The notes below the pieces were generated by a model. The model was not told where the DNA came from and did not search any database. It worked only from the letters and a program-made list of their open reading frames with translations. Of a stretch of DNA of 64,000 bases, positions 17,718 through 26,504 are shown one piece after another. Location: the NCBI GenBank assembly GCA_963703085.1, contig OY969789.1, positions 3,410,001 through 3,474,000 on the forward strand, written 5' to 3'. Source of the stretch: DATAEG01 sp963703085. GTDB taxonomy: Bacteria; Actinomycetota; Actinomycetes; Mycobacteriales; Jatrophihabitantaceae. Made by a program: the position numbers and the translations under genes. How positions within the stretch are numbered: position 1 is the first letter of the stretch; each line of letters begins with the position of its first letter.

Positions 17718-17890
17718 TGGTGCTCCTCGGCTCGCATCGGCCGAGGGACGACGTGCCGGTCACGTGTCCGGCCACACCGCGGTACCACCCTCGTTGACGC
17801 CATGCGCAGCGGCGCCCACTTCGTTGTACTGCGTCCGGTTCTAATACGGCGGTCGATCTACTCGGCCGCCGGTTCTTCCGGTGCTCGGAG
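17718..17890 (-). promoter_or_regulatory. Translational T-box riboswitch controlling ileS
   Basis: The leader holds the T-box sequence AGGGTGGTACCGCGG at 17791-17777, which pairs with the acceptor end of uncharged tRNA. Upstream, a short stem CGGCGG/CCGCCG encloses AGTAGATCGA: AGTA at 17863-17860 and the isoleucine specifier ATC at 17858-17856. This is the ultrashort stem I known for actinobacterial ileS T-boxes. Downstream, CCTCGGC (17746-17740) pairs with GCCGAGG (17731-17725), burying the ribosome binding site. The alternative pairing of CGAGGG from the T-box with CCCTCG would free it. Uncharged tRNA-Ile would therefore switch translation on. Confidence 0.88.
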
Positions 17891-17983
17891 GTGATCCACG
17901 TGTGGGTCGCTGGCCCCGGGCTCACACCGTCCCCGGGTCGCTCTGGCTCGTGCCCGCACGCCGTCCTCGTCGTCGCAGGACGA

Positions 17984-17989
17984 AGTCTA
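17984..17989 (-). promoter_or_regulatory. Candidate -10 element for the ileS leader
   Basis: TAGACT on the minus strand would start a leader of about 260 nt that contains the whole T-box. No convincing -35 is visible. The remaining 17990-18174 stretch holds no gene that I can support; TATCCT at 18068-18073 on the plus strand is a possible -10 for ddbA. Confidence 0.45.
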
Positions 17990-18174
17990 CCCAGCGCGGC
18001 GACCGGATACAGCGCCCATAGTTCGGGCGGCGCGGCGTGGTGTATGGCGGTCTGGCCGGTGCGCTCGTATCCTTGCCGCCTTTGCTGGTGCCTGCTGCGC
18101 CGCACGCGAACCGGGGCCCGGCCCTGGGGGTCGGGCGTGCGGCGAGTCGGCCGCCGGCGGGTGGAGGAGCCACG

Positions 18175-19107
18175 ATGACTGCACGTGCCCGCAGCGCCAC
18201 ACCGGCGAAGAAGGCTCCCGCCCGGCGGACACCGCAGGCCACGAAGGCGCCGGCGAAGAAGGCGACGCGGGCGGTCAAGGTCGCGGCCAAGGCAAGTGCC
18301 ACGAAATCGGCGCCGTCCCGGACGTCCACCAGGGCAGCATCCGCGAAGGCTTCGGCGAAGCCGGCCGGTTCGGCCAAGAAGGCGGCTGCCCCGAAGGCCT
18401 CGGCCAAGAAGGCAGCGACTAAGAAGGCAGTGACAAAAAAGGCGCCGGCCAAGAAGGCACCGGCCGCGAAGGCACCGGTCAGGAAGGCACCGGCCAAGAA
18501 GGCACCGGCCAAGAAGGCACCGGCCAAGAAGGCACCGGCCGCTGCGGCCACGAAGGCGTCGGCCAGGTCCGGCGCCCCGGTCGGCAAAGTCGCGGCCAAG
18601 AAGGCGGCTGCCCCGAAGGCCGGTCTGGCCACGAAGGCGTCGGCCAGGGCCGCCGTCCCGGCAACGGTGGCCGCGCCGGCGAAGCCGGCCAACAACGGTG
18701 CGAGGACCGGTACGGCAGTCCAGGCTGCAGCTCCGCGAGGCGCGGACTGGACCGCCCGGGACCTGGCCAAGATCCGCAAGGAGCTCGTCGCGGAGATCGG
18801 CCGGATGCAGGCGGAATACGACCTGTCGCTCGCCGAGCTCACCGAACTGCAGAGCTCCAGCGCGGACGGCGCCGGCGACGATCAGGCCGATGCCGGCAGC
18901 AAGACGTTCGAGCGGGAGCAGGAACTGTCGATCGCGGCGAACCGGTTCGACCTGCTGTCGCAGATGCAGCGGGCCGTGGAGCGGATCGATGCGCGGACCT
19001 ACGGCTTCTGCGAGCGGTGTGGCAGCCCGATCCCGCGAGCCCGGCTGCAGGCCTTCCCGATGGCGACGCTGGACGTCGGGTGCAAGCAACGCGAGGAGCG
19101 GCGCTGA
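18175..19107 (+). CDS. ddbA: Histone-H1-like/DksA-like DNA-binding protein (DdbA type)
   Basis: The 310-residue protein joins a lysine/alanine/proline-rich, H1-like tail (about residues 1-180, repeats of KKAPA) to a DksA/TraR-type domain with a coiled coil (RKELVAEIGRMQAEYDLSLAEL) and a zinc-finger region. Streptomyces has the same architecture at the same place, between ileS and lspA, in DdbA, reported to bind DNA through its tail. The finger reads CERCG, then LDVGCKQREERR: three cysteines, with Asp where the third of four is expected. ATG 18175 follows GGAGGAG; an upstream in-frame start has no ribosome binding site. Confidence 0.88.
   Translation: MTARARSATPAKKAPARRTPQATKAPAKKATRAVKVAAKASATKSAPSRTSTRAASAKASAKPAGSAKKAAAPKASAKKAATKKAVTKKAPAKKAPAAKAPVRKAPAKKAPAKKAPAKKAPAAAATKASARSGAPVGKVAAKKAAAPKAGLATKASARAAVPATVAAPAKPANNGARTGTAVQAAAPRGADWTARDLAKIRKELVAEIGRMQAEYDLSLAELTELQSSSADGAGDDQADAGSKTFEREQELSIAANRFDLLSQMQRAVERIDARTYGFCERCGSPIPRARLQAFPMATLDVGCKQREERR
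18481..18540 (+). repeat. 15-bp tandem repeat coding KKAPA in ddbA
   Basis: Four head-to-tail copies of AAGAAGGCACCGGCC fill 18481-18540, the first with one mismatch, and degenerate copies extend back to about 18390. Copy number is likely to vary between strains by slippage without changing frame. Confidence 0.9.
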
Positions 19108-19155
19108 GTCACCCAGGGATCACCGGCCGCCGCCGGTGACCGCCGGTACAGGACA

Positions 19156-19752
19156 ATGACCTCCGTGCCCTTCTCGGATCCTGCTCGCGGGAACTCCCGC
19201 AGAGAGCCCGACCACCCGACGCAGCGGGCCCGGCTGCCGGTCTTCGTCGGCGTGGCGCTGGTGGTGCTGGCCGCGGACATCGTCTCCAAGGTCATGGTGG
19301 TCAGCCGCGTCGAGGACCGGCCGCCACTGCGCTGGCTGGGCGGGGCGGTTTACCTGGACGTGGCCCGCAACAGCGGCGCCGCGTTCTCCCTCGGCACCGG
19401 GATGACCGTGGTGCTCACCGTGGTGGCGCTGGGCGTGGTCGCCGTCATCGTGCGCGTCGCCCGCCGGTTGCATTCCCTTGGCTGGGCGATCGCGCTGGGC
19501 CTGGTGCTCGGCGGCGCGCTGGGTAACCTCACCGACCGGTTGCTGCGCTCACCGGGTGTCGGACGCGGTCATGTGGTCGACTGGATCAGCGTGTTCGGGC
19601 CGGGCGGCGAGCACTATCCGATTTTCAACCTGGCCGACTCCGGCATCGTCTGCGGCGGTGGGCTGGCGGTCGTGCTGGTGCTGATGGGGATCGACATCGA
19701 GGGCCGGCGTGCGGCGAAGAGGCAGCCCAGCACGTCGCAGTCCGATGGCTGA
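19156..19752 (+). CDS. lspA: Lipoprotein signal peptidase (signal peptidase II)
   Basis: LspA cuts the signal peptide of prolipoproteins after Lgt has added diacylglycerol. The 198-residue protein has four membrane segments. The family motifs are present: NSGAAFSLG, GNLTDRLLR with one catalytic aspartate, and FNLADSGIV with the other. A polar N-terminal stretch of about 25 residues comes before the first helix. ATG 19156 is used; GTG 19165 is a close alternative. Its 3' end overlaps the next gene by 8 bp. Confidence 0.95.
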   Translation: MTSVPFSDPARGNSRREPDHPTQRARLPVFVGVALVVLAADIVSKVMVVSRVEDRPPLRWLGGAVYLDVARNSGAAFSLGTGMTVVLTVVALGVVAVIVRVARRLHSLGWAIALGLVLGGALGNLTDRLLRSPGVGRGHVVDWISVFGPGGEHYPIFNLADSGIVCGGGLAVVLVLMGIDIEGRRAAKRQPSTSQSDG

Positions 19753-20674
19753 GCACCGACTGCTGCCGGTACCCGACGGTTTGGACGCGATGCGGCTGGA
19801 TGCGGCGCTGGCCCGGCTCTTCGGGTTGTCCCGGACGGCCGCCGCTGCGCTCGTCGACGGTGGGGACGCGCTCGTCGACGGTGCGGTGGCGAGCAGGTCG
19901 ACGCGGCTGCGCGCCGGCCAGCTGCTCGAAGTGCAGCTCCCCGCGGCCGAGCGGGAACCGCCACCGCCGCCCGAGCCGGTGCCCGGCCTGCGGGTGATCC
20001 ATCACGACGAAGACATCGTGGTGGTGGACAAGCCGGTCGGTGTCGCGGCCCATCCGAGCCCGGGCTGGGAAGGCCCGACGATGACGAGCGGACTGGCGGC
20101 TATGGGCCTGCGCATCTCGACCTCGGGGGCTGCCGAACGCCAAGGTGTGGTGCACCGGCTCGACGCCGGAACCAGTGGGGTCCTGGTCGTGGCCGCCAGC
20201 GAACGCGCCTACACCGCATTGAAGCACGCCTTCAAGGCGCGCACGGTGGACAAGCGTTACTCCGCGCTCGTCCAGGGTCATCCGGACCCGTCGCGCGGGA
20301 CCGTCGACGCCCCGATCGGACGGCACCCTGGCGCCGCGTACAAGTTCGCCGTGCTGGCCGGCGGCCGGGACAGCGTCACGCACTACGAGACGGTTGAGGC
20401 GTTCCGCGCGGCCTCGCTGCTCGACGTAAGGCTGGAGACCGGCCGAACGCACCAGATCCGGGTGCACATGGCCGCGATCAAACATCCCTGCGTCGGCGAC
20501 CTGACCTACGGCGCGGATCCGGTATTGGGCCGTCGACTGGGACTGACCCGGCAATGGCTGCACGCCCGCGAGCTGAGCTTCGATCACCCGGGCAGCGGCG
20601 AGCGAGTGACATTCCGCTCGCCGCTGCCGGCGGATCTGCAGCACGCTCTCGACGTACTGCGACAGGATCAGTGA
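19745..20674 (+). CDS. RluA/RluD-family 23S rRNA pseudouridine synthase
   Basis: The enzyme isomerises specific uridines in large-subunit rRNA. It has 309 residues: an N-terminal S4 RNA-binding domain (MRLDAALARLFGLSRTAAAAL), then the catalytic domain with VVDKPVGVAAHP and HRLDAGTSGVLVV, which carries the catalytic aspartate, and GRTHQIRVHM near the C-terminus. ATG 19745 overlaps the end of lspA, and lspA-rluD pairing is usual. The exact target uridines cannot be assigned. Confidence 0.93.
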   Translation: MAEHRLLPVPDGLDAMRLDAALARLFGLSRTAAAALVDGGDALVDGAVASRSTRLRAGQLLEVQLPAAEREPPPPPEPVPGLRVIHHDEDIVVVDKPVGVAAHPSPGWEGPTMTSGLAAMGLRISTSGAAERQGVVHRLDAGTSGVLVVAASERAYTALKHAFKARTVDKRYSALVQGHPDPSRGTVDAPIGRHPGAAYKFAVLAGGRDSVTHYETVEAFRAASLLDVRLETGRTHQIRVHMAAIKHPCVGDLTYGADPVLGRRLGLTRQWLHARELSFDHPGSGERVTFRSPLPADLQHALDVLRQDQ

Positions 20675-21056
20675 TCCGAACGCGTCAGCGCTGCGCCATC
20701 AGCCCCCGTACCCCCCGATGGTGCGCCCTGCGCGTGGGTGGTCCGACCGAATGAACTCCGGCTGCGGTCCCTCCGTCAAGGTTCAACGAGGACCATTTCG
20801 TTAGGTTACGAAAAGATCACCGGTTTCTTGATCAACTTGATCGGCGTCCCGGCAGCCTCCGCCGGGCCATTCTGCGGTGCTGTCAGCGGCCCGCGGGACA
20901 CTCGCTGACAGCGACACGCGGGACGCACCGGGGGGTGTCGGCGTGTCGTAGCAGCCAGGGGCAAGATGGGGGCTCGCGCGTGAACGAGAGGACCGTGGGC
21001 AGGGCAGTGGAGCACTTCCGAGGGGCACCCCAGAGCGCAGTCGGTGCCGCACACCC
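20675..21056 (+). promoter_or_regulatory. 382-bp upstream region of dnaE with a 10-bp inverted repeat
   Basis: No gene is visible. An AT-richer patch at about 20796-20840 holds TTAGGTTACG, TAGGTT (20802-20807, possible -10) and two TTGATC copies. Further down, GCTGTCAGCG at 20879-20888 pairs perfectly with CGCTGACAGC at 20903-20912. The dnaE leader would therefore be about 240 nt and structured if the promoter is here. I do not recognise a known riboswitch class. Confidence 0.5.
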
Positions 21057-24000
21057 ATGAGTACCGACCAGTTTGTGCATCTGCATGTGCACACCGAGTA
21101 CTCGATGCTCGACGGGGCGGCCCGGCTCGGCCCGCTGATGGCCGAGGCCGCGCGGATGGAGATGCCGGCCATCGCGATGACCGACCACGGCAACATGTTC
21201 GGTGCCTACGACTTCTACAAGCAGGCCAAGGCTGCCGGCGTGCAGCCGATCATCGGCCTGGAGGCCTACCTCACGCCGAACACCTCGCGCTACGACCGCA
21301 CCCGGGTGCGTTGGGCCGAGGGTGGCCAGAACGACGTGTCCGGGGGCGGCGCGTTCACGCACATGACGTTGCTGGCCGAAACCACCCAGGGCATGCACAA
21401 CCTCTTCCGGCTGTCGTCCCGGTCATCGCTGGAGGGTTTCTATTACAAGCCGCGGGCGGACCGGGAACTGCTGGCCGAGTACGCCGGCGGGCTCATCGGC
21501 ACCACCGGCTGCCCGTCCGGTGAGATCCAGACCTGGCTGCGCATCGGCGACTACGAGAAGGCCCGGTCCGCCGCCGCGGAGTTCCGTGACATCTTCGGCG
21601 CGGGCAATTTCTTCGTCGAGTTGATGGATCACGGGCTGGACATCGAGCGGGACGTCCGCGACGGCCTGCTGCGGATCGGCAAGGACCTCAGTCTGCCGTT
21701 GGTGGCCACCAACGACTTGCACTACACCCACGCCGAGGACGCCGACGCTCATGAAGTGCTGCTGTGCGTGCAGTCCGGCAAGACGATGGCCGATCCCGGC
21801 CGGTTCAAGCTCGACGGCCGCGACTACTACCTGAAGAGTCCGGCGGAGATGCGCTCGTTGTGGGCGGACAAGCACGATCTGCGGGAGGCCTGCGACAACA
21901 CGCTGCTGATCGCCGAGCGGTGCTCGGTCGAGTTCAACGAGAACATCAACCTGATGCCGGTGTTCGATGTACCGGCCGGGGAGGACGCGTCGAGCTGGTT
22001 CGTCAAGGAGGTGGAGCGCGGGCTGGTGCAGCGCTACCCCGGCGGCGTCACTCCGCAGGCCCGGCAGCGCGCTGACTACGAGGTCGAGATGATCCTGCGG
22101 ATGGGCTTCCCCGGGTATTTCCTGGTGACCGCAGACCTGATCAGCTGGGCGAAGAAACAGGGCATCCGGGTCGGCCCGGGCCGCGGTTCGGCCACCGGCT
22201 CCCTGGTGTCCTACGCGATGGGCATCACCGAGCTGGATCCGCTGGAGCACAGCCTGCTGTTCGAGCGGTTCCTCAACCCCGACCGGGTGTCCATGCCGGA
22301 CATCGATATCGACTTCGACGAGCGTCGCCGGGGCGACGTCATCCGCTACGTAACGGCGAAATACGGCGAGGACCGGGTGGCCCAGGTCGTCACCTACGGC
22401 ACGATCAAGTCGAAGCAGGCACTCAAGGACGCATCGCGAGTACTCGGCTACCCGTTCTCCATGGGTGACAAGGTCACCAAGGCGTTGCCGCCATCGGTGA
22501 TGGCCAAGGACGTCCCCTTGGCGAAGATCTTCGACAAGTCCCACGAGCGATACGGCGAAGGTGGCGAGTTCCGGGCGCTGATCGAGTCAGACCCCGACGT
22601 CAAGAAGGTCTTCGACACTGCCAAAGGCCTCGAAGGGCTGAAGCGGCAGTGGGGCGTGCACGCCTGCGCGGTCATCATGTCCAGCGAGCCGCTGCTGGAC
22701 CACATCCCGATCATGCGCCGGGAGCAGGATGGCGCGATCATCACCCAGTTCGACTACCCGACCTGCGAGACGCTCGGGTTGCTGAAGATGGACTTCCTCG
22801 GGCTGCGCAACCTGACCGTGATCGATGACGCGGTCCGCAACATCGAGGCGAACCGCGGTGAGACCGTCGATATCGCGGCCTTGCCGTTGGACGACGCCGA
22901 GACCTACCGCCTGCTCGCCCGGGGCGACACCCTCGGGGTCTTCCAGTTGGACGGCGGCCCGCTGCGTTCGCTGTTGCGGCAGATGGCGCCGACCGGGTTC
23001 GAGGACATCTCCGCGGTGATCGCGCTGTACCGACCCGGGCCGATGGCGGCCAATGCGCACATCGACTACGCCGATCGCAAGAACAACCGCAAGCCGGTGG
23101 TGGCGATCCATCCCGAGCTGGCCGAGCCGCTCGCGGAGATCCTCGACGAGACCTACGGGCTGGTGGTCTACCAGGAGCAGGTGCAGGCGATCGCCCGGAA
23201 GGTGGCCGGGTACACGCTGGGCCAGGCCGACCTGCTGCGCCGCGCGATGGGCAAGAAGAAGAAGGCCGAGCTGGACGCTCAGTTGTCGAACTTCACCGCC
23301 GGGATGCAGGCCAACGGCTTCTCCCAGTCGGCGATCAATGCGCTGTGGAACACGCTGTTGCCGTTCTGCGACTACGGCTTCAACAAGTCGCACACCGCCG
23401 GGTACGCGATGGTGTCCTACTGGACGGCCTATCTCAAGGCGAACTACCCGGCCGAGTACATGGCCGCGCTGCTCACGTCCATGAAAGACGACAAGGACAA
23501 GATGGCGGTCTACCTGGCCGAGTGCCGGCGGATGGGCATCAAGGTGCTGCCGCCGGACGTCAACGTCTCCGACGCCACCTTCACCCCGACCGGCACCGAC
23601 ATCGGCTTCGGGCTGTCCGCGGTGCGCAACGTCGGCAGCAACGTGGTGTCCTCGATCGTGGCGACCCGCCGTTCGCAGGGTGCGTTCGTCGACTTCGCCG
23701 ACTTCCTGCGCAAGGTGGACGCGGTGGTGTGCAACAAGCGCACCATCGAGTCGCTGATCAAGGCCGGCGCGTTCGACTCGCTGCAGCACACCAGGCGTGG
23801 GCTGATGAATGTCTACGAGCAGTCCATCGACGCGATCGTCGACACCAAACGCGCCGAGGCAATCGGTCAGTTCGACCTGTTCGGGTCGATGGGCGGCGAT
23901 GCAGCCGCATCGGTGGACGTGTTCTCCGTGCCGGTGCCGGAGGGCGAGTGGAAGAAGGCGGACCTACTCGCGTTCGAACGCGAGATGCTCGGCCTGTACG

Positions 24001-24581
24001 TCTCCGACCATCCGCTGTTCGGGCTCGAGCACGTGCTGGCCAATGCTGCCGACGTGTCGATCGCCGACCTCTCCGCGGAGGGCCAGGACGGCGGCTGGGT
24101 GACCATCGCCGGGATCGTCTCGTCCGTCACGCGCAAGATCACCAAGGCGGGAGCACCGTGGGCACAGGCGCAGGTCGAGGACCTGTCCGGCGCGGTCGAG
24201 GTGCTGTTCTTCCCGAAAACCTACGCCGAGCACGGCATGTCGATCGCCGAGGACGCGATCATCGCGGTGCGCGGGCGCGTCGATGCCCGTGAGGACGCGG
24301 TCAAGATCATCGCCCAGGAACTGATGCTGCCGGACGTCTCCGTCGCGGCCAGCGGACCGGTGCTGGTCTCGCTCTCCCCACAACGGTGCACCCCACCGAT
24401 GGTGGACCGGCTGCGCGAGGTACTGGCCGCGCACCCGGGCACCACCGAGGTCCACCTCGAACTGGCCGCCGGGGACCGACGGCACCGCCTCAAGCTGCCG
24501 GACGGGCTGCGGGTCTCGCGCAGCCCGGCGCTGATGGGCGACTTGAAGGCGCTGCTCGGACCGGCCGCCATCTCGGCCTGA
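21057..24581 (+). CDS. dnaE: DNA polymerase III alpha subunit
   Basis: DnaE is the catalytic subunit of the chromosomal replicase. The 1174-residue protein opens with a PHP domain (HLHVHTEYSMLDGA, MTDHGNMFGAYDF). The polymerase core carries GPGRGSATGSLVSYA and the catalytic PDIDIDFDERRRGDVIRY near residue 415. The C-terminal region includes an OB fold (WVTIAGIVSSVTRKI, near residue 1012). It matches dnaE1 of actinobacteria rather than the mutasome-type DnaE2. It ends seven bases before the convergent exporter genes. Confidence 0.97.
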   Translation: MSTDQFVHLHVHTEYSMLDGAARLGPLMAEAARMEMPAIAMTDHGNMFGAYDFYKQAKAAGVQPIIGLEAYLTPNTSRYDRTRVRWAEGGQNDVSGGGAFTHMTLLAETTQGMHNLFRLSSRSSLEGFYYKPRADRELLAEYAGGLIGTTGCPSGEIQTWLRIGDYEKARSAAAEFRDIFGAGNFFVELMDHGLDIERDVRDGLLRIGKDLSLPLVATNDLHYTHAEDADAHEVLLCVQSGKTMADPGRFKLDGRDYYLKSPAEMRSLWADKHDLREACDNTLLIAERCSVEFNENINLMPVFDVPAGEDASSWFVKEVERGLVQRYPGGVTPQARQRADYEVEMILRMGFPGYFLVTADLISWAKKQGIRVGPGRGSATGSLVSYAMGITELDPLEHSLLFERFLNPDRVSMPDIDIDFDERRRGDVIRYVTAKYGEDRVAQVVTYGTIKSKQALKDASRVLGYPFSMGDKVTKALPPSVMAKDVPLAKIFDKSHERYGEGGEFRALIESDPDVKKVFDTAKGLEGLKRQWGVHACAVIMSSEPLLDHIPIMRREQDGAIITQFDYPTCETLGLLKMDFLGLRNLTVIDDAVRNIEANRGETVDIAALPLDDAETYRLLARGDTLGVFQLDGGPLRSLLRQMAPTGFEDISAVIALYRPGPMAANAHIDYADRKNNRKPVVAIHPELAEPLAEILDETYGLVVYQEQVQAIARKVAGYTLGQADLLRRAMGKKKKAELDAQLSNFTAGMQANGFSQSAINALWNTLLPFCDYGFNKSHTAGYAMVSYWTAYLKANYPAEYMAALLTSMKDDKDKMAVYLAECRRMGIKVLPPDVNVSDATFTPTGTDIGFGLSAVRNVGSNVVSSIVATRRSQGAFVDFADFLRKVDAVVCNKRTIESLIKAGAFDSLQHTRRGLMNVYEQSIDAIVDTKRAEAIGQFDLFGSMGGDAAASVDVFSVPVPEGEWKKADLLAFEREMLGLYVSDHPLFGLEHVLANAADVSIADLSAEGQDGGWVTIAGIVSSVTRKITKAGAPWAQAQVEDLSGAVEVLFFPKTYAEHGMSIAEDAIIAVRGRVDAREDAVKIIAQELMLPDVSVAASGPVLVSLSPQRCTPPMVDRLREVLAAHPGTTEVHLELAAGDRRHRLKLPDGLRVSRSPALMGDLKALLGPAAISA

Positions 24582-24587
24582 AGCGGG

Positions 24588-25367
24588 TCAGCAGCTGCGC
24601 TGGTAGGTGCGGAACGCGCGGGTGGCCAGCCAGCCCATCACCACGGCCAGCGCCGCGAGCGCGCCGAGCCGGGGGAGTACCGCTCCCCAGGCGGTGTCGC
24701 CCGAGAGCGTCTGGCGGCTGATCACCACGACCCAGTCGACCGGGTTGTAGCGAGCGATGTGCCGCACCCAGCCGGGGGACAGCTGGGTGTTGATCAACGC
24801 GGAGGACAGGAACGGCAGCGGCAGGCTCAGGAACTGGCTGATGCCGATCAGGGCTTCCTGCTGGCGCACCAGCAGGGCTACCGCGTTGGACAGCGACGCG
24901 AACACCACGCTGAGCAGGGCCGCACCAAGCAGGGTCATCAGCCCGCCACCGATCAGGTTGTCGTACCGCGCGCCGCAGGCGTAGGCGATGACCAGCACGA
25001 CGAGTGTCTGGATGACCGTGGTGATGGCCTGGTAGGCCAGCGTGCCGATCATGACGGCGCCGCGGCTCACCGGCGAGGCGAGCATCCGGTCCATCACGCC
25101 GCGATTCATGTCCTCGATGTAGACGGTGCCCGCCCAACCGCTGGAGAACAGCGTCGTCATCACGATGACGCCCGGGGTCAGGAACTCGAGATAACTGCCT
25201 CCGGCAGCGAAGCCCGGGATCTGTGTCACCGACTTGAACAGCTGACCGAAGATGAGCAGCCAGACGATCGGTTGGATCAGCGTGATGGCCGCATAGGCCG
25301 GCTGGCGCAGCAGGGACTTGATGCCGCGTCCGGTCAATAACCGGGAGTGCACGACGAGGGTGCTCAT
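24588..25367 (-). CDS. ABC-2 type transporter permease
   Basis: This is the membrane subunit of a DrrB-like exporter, likely for a drug or lipid. ATG 25367 with AAGGAGG upstream gives 259 residues and about six membrane segments. The central stretch EDMNRGVMDRMLASPVSRG is typical of ABC-2 permeases. It overlaps the ATPase stop as ATGA, so both subunits are probably made together. The substrate is unknown. Confidence 0.9.
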   Translation of the reverse strand: MSTLVVHSRLLTGRGIKSLLRQPAYAAITLIQPIVWLLIFGQLFKSVTQIPGFAAGGSYLEFLTPGVIVMTTLFSSGWAGTVYIEDMNRGVMDRMLASPVSRGAVMIGTLAYQAITTVIQTLVVLVIAYACGARYDNLIGGGLMTLLGAALLSVVFASLSNAVALLVRQQEALIGISQFLSLPLPFLSSALINTQLSPGWVRHIARYNPVDWVVVISRQTLSGDTAWGAVLPRLGALAALAVVMGWLATRAFRTYQRSC

Positions 25368-26359
25368 CGCTGGTCCTCCTTGAAGCTGTGGCCGACCTGC
25401 GCGAGGTAGACGTCGTCGAGGGTGGGTTGCGCGACGGAGACCGACGCGGCGGTGATGCCGGCTCGCTCCAGCGCCGCGAGCACACCGGGCACAGCCGTGG
25501 TGCCGCGATCGGCCCGCCCGCGCAGCACCGCGCCGCTGAGCGCAACCTCGCGCACCTGGCCGACCTCGGTCAGTGCTGCCCGGGCCTTCTCGGCGGCCGG
25601 GACGTCGGCGAACTCGACGGTGACGGTGTCCCCACGCAGGTCGCGTTTGAGTTGTGCGGGTGACCCGGTGGCGATCACCTTGCCCTGGTCGACGATGGCC
25701 AGCTGGTGGGCCAGGCGGTCTGCCTCGTCGAGGTAGTGCGTGGTCAGCAGCACGGTCATCCGCTCCTCCCCGGCCAGCCGGGCGATCTCCTGCCACATCT
25801 CGCTGCGCGCCTCGGGGTCCAGGCCGGTGGTGGGTTCGTCGAGGAAGAGCACCTGAGGCCGGTGCACGAGGCCGATCGCCACGTCCAGCTTGCGGGCCAT
25901 CCCGCCGGAGTACGTGCGCACCTGCCGGTCGGCCGCGCCGGCGAGGTCGAACCTGTCGAGCAACTGCGCAGAGCGTCGGGTGGCGTCGCGGCCGGACAGG
26001 CCCTGGATGCGCGCGGCGAGGACGAGATTCTCCCGTCCAGTGGCGATCGGGTCGCTGCTCGCCTTCTGCGAGACCAGGCCGATGACTTGGCGTACCCGTC
26101 CGGGTTGCCGGGCGACGTCGATGCCGGCGACCTGCGCGGTGCCGGAGTCCGGCCGGCTGAGCGTGGTGAGGATCTTGACGGTGGTGGACTTGCCGGCGCC
26201 GTTGCGGCCCAGCAGGCCGAACACGGTGCCGGCCGGCACCTGCAGGTCCAGCCCGTCCAATGCGCGGACCGGCGGCGACTTGCGCCCGGTGGGATAGGCC
26301 TTGACGAGGCCCCGAGCGGCCAGTGCCAGGTCGGGTATTGCGGGCAGCGCAGTACTCAT
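25364..26359 (-). CDS. ABC transporter ATP-binding protein (DrrA-like)
   Basis: The 331-residue ATPase powers the adjacent permease. Walker A is GLLGRNGAGKSTTVK, the signature is TYSGGMARKLD, Walker B is QVLFLDEPTTGLDP, and the switch histidine is in LLTTHYLDEADRL. The C-terminal approximately 90 residues form the DrrA-type extension. ATG 26359 has AGGAG upstream. It follows the padR gene on the same strand, which points to local control by that repressor. Confidence 0.93.
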   Translation of the reverse strand: MSTALPAIPDLALAARGLVKAYPTGRKSPPVRALDGLDLQVPAGTVFGLLGRNGAGKSTTVKILTTLSRPDSGTAQVAGIDVARQPGRVRQVIGLVSQKASSDPIATGRENLVLAARIQGLSGRDATRRSAQLLDRFDLAGAADRQVRTYSGGMARKLDVAIGLVHRPQVLFLDEPTTGLDPEARSEMWQEIARLAGEERMTVLLTTHYLDEADRLAHQLAIVDQGKVIATGSPAQLKRDLRGDTVTVEFADVPAAEKARAALTEVGQVREVALSGAVLRGRADRGTTAVPGVLAALERAGITAASVSVAQPTLDDVYLAQVGHSFKEDQR

Positions 26360-26504
26360 GGGACAGCTCTCCTGGAGATGCGGAGCGATCCCTGCGATCT
26401 CGCCTATCGTGGTGAGTGCGCCTTGGGGAGATCGTGAGATCGACTCGAGGATGGGATTCCCGGCCGGGTGTTCGCGCACCCGGTCGGGGATTCGTAGGTC
26501 GGCG

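Noticed and set aside
18430..18545. Tandem repeats considered as a CRISPR array
   Set aside because: The units are 15 bp without spacers, stay in frame inside ddbA and code KKAPA.
20675..21056. A c-di-AMP (ydaO-type) riboswitch before dnaE
   Set aside because: Only short GC-rich stems are seen; the conserved ydaO core sequences are not present.
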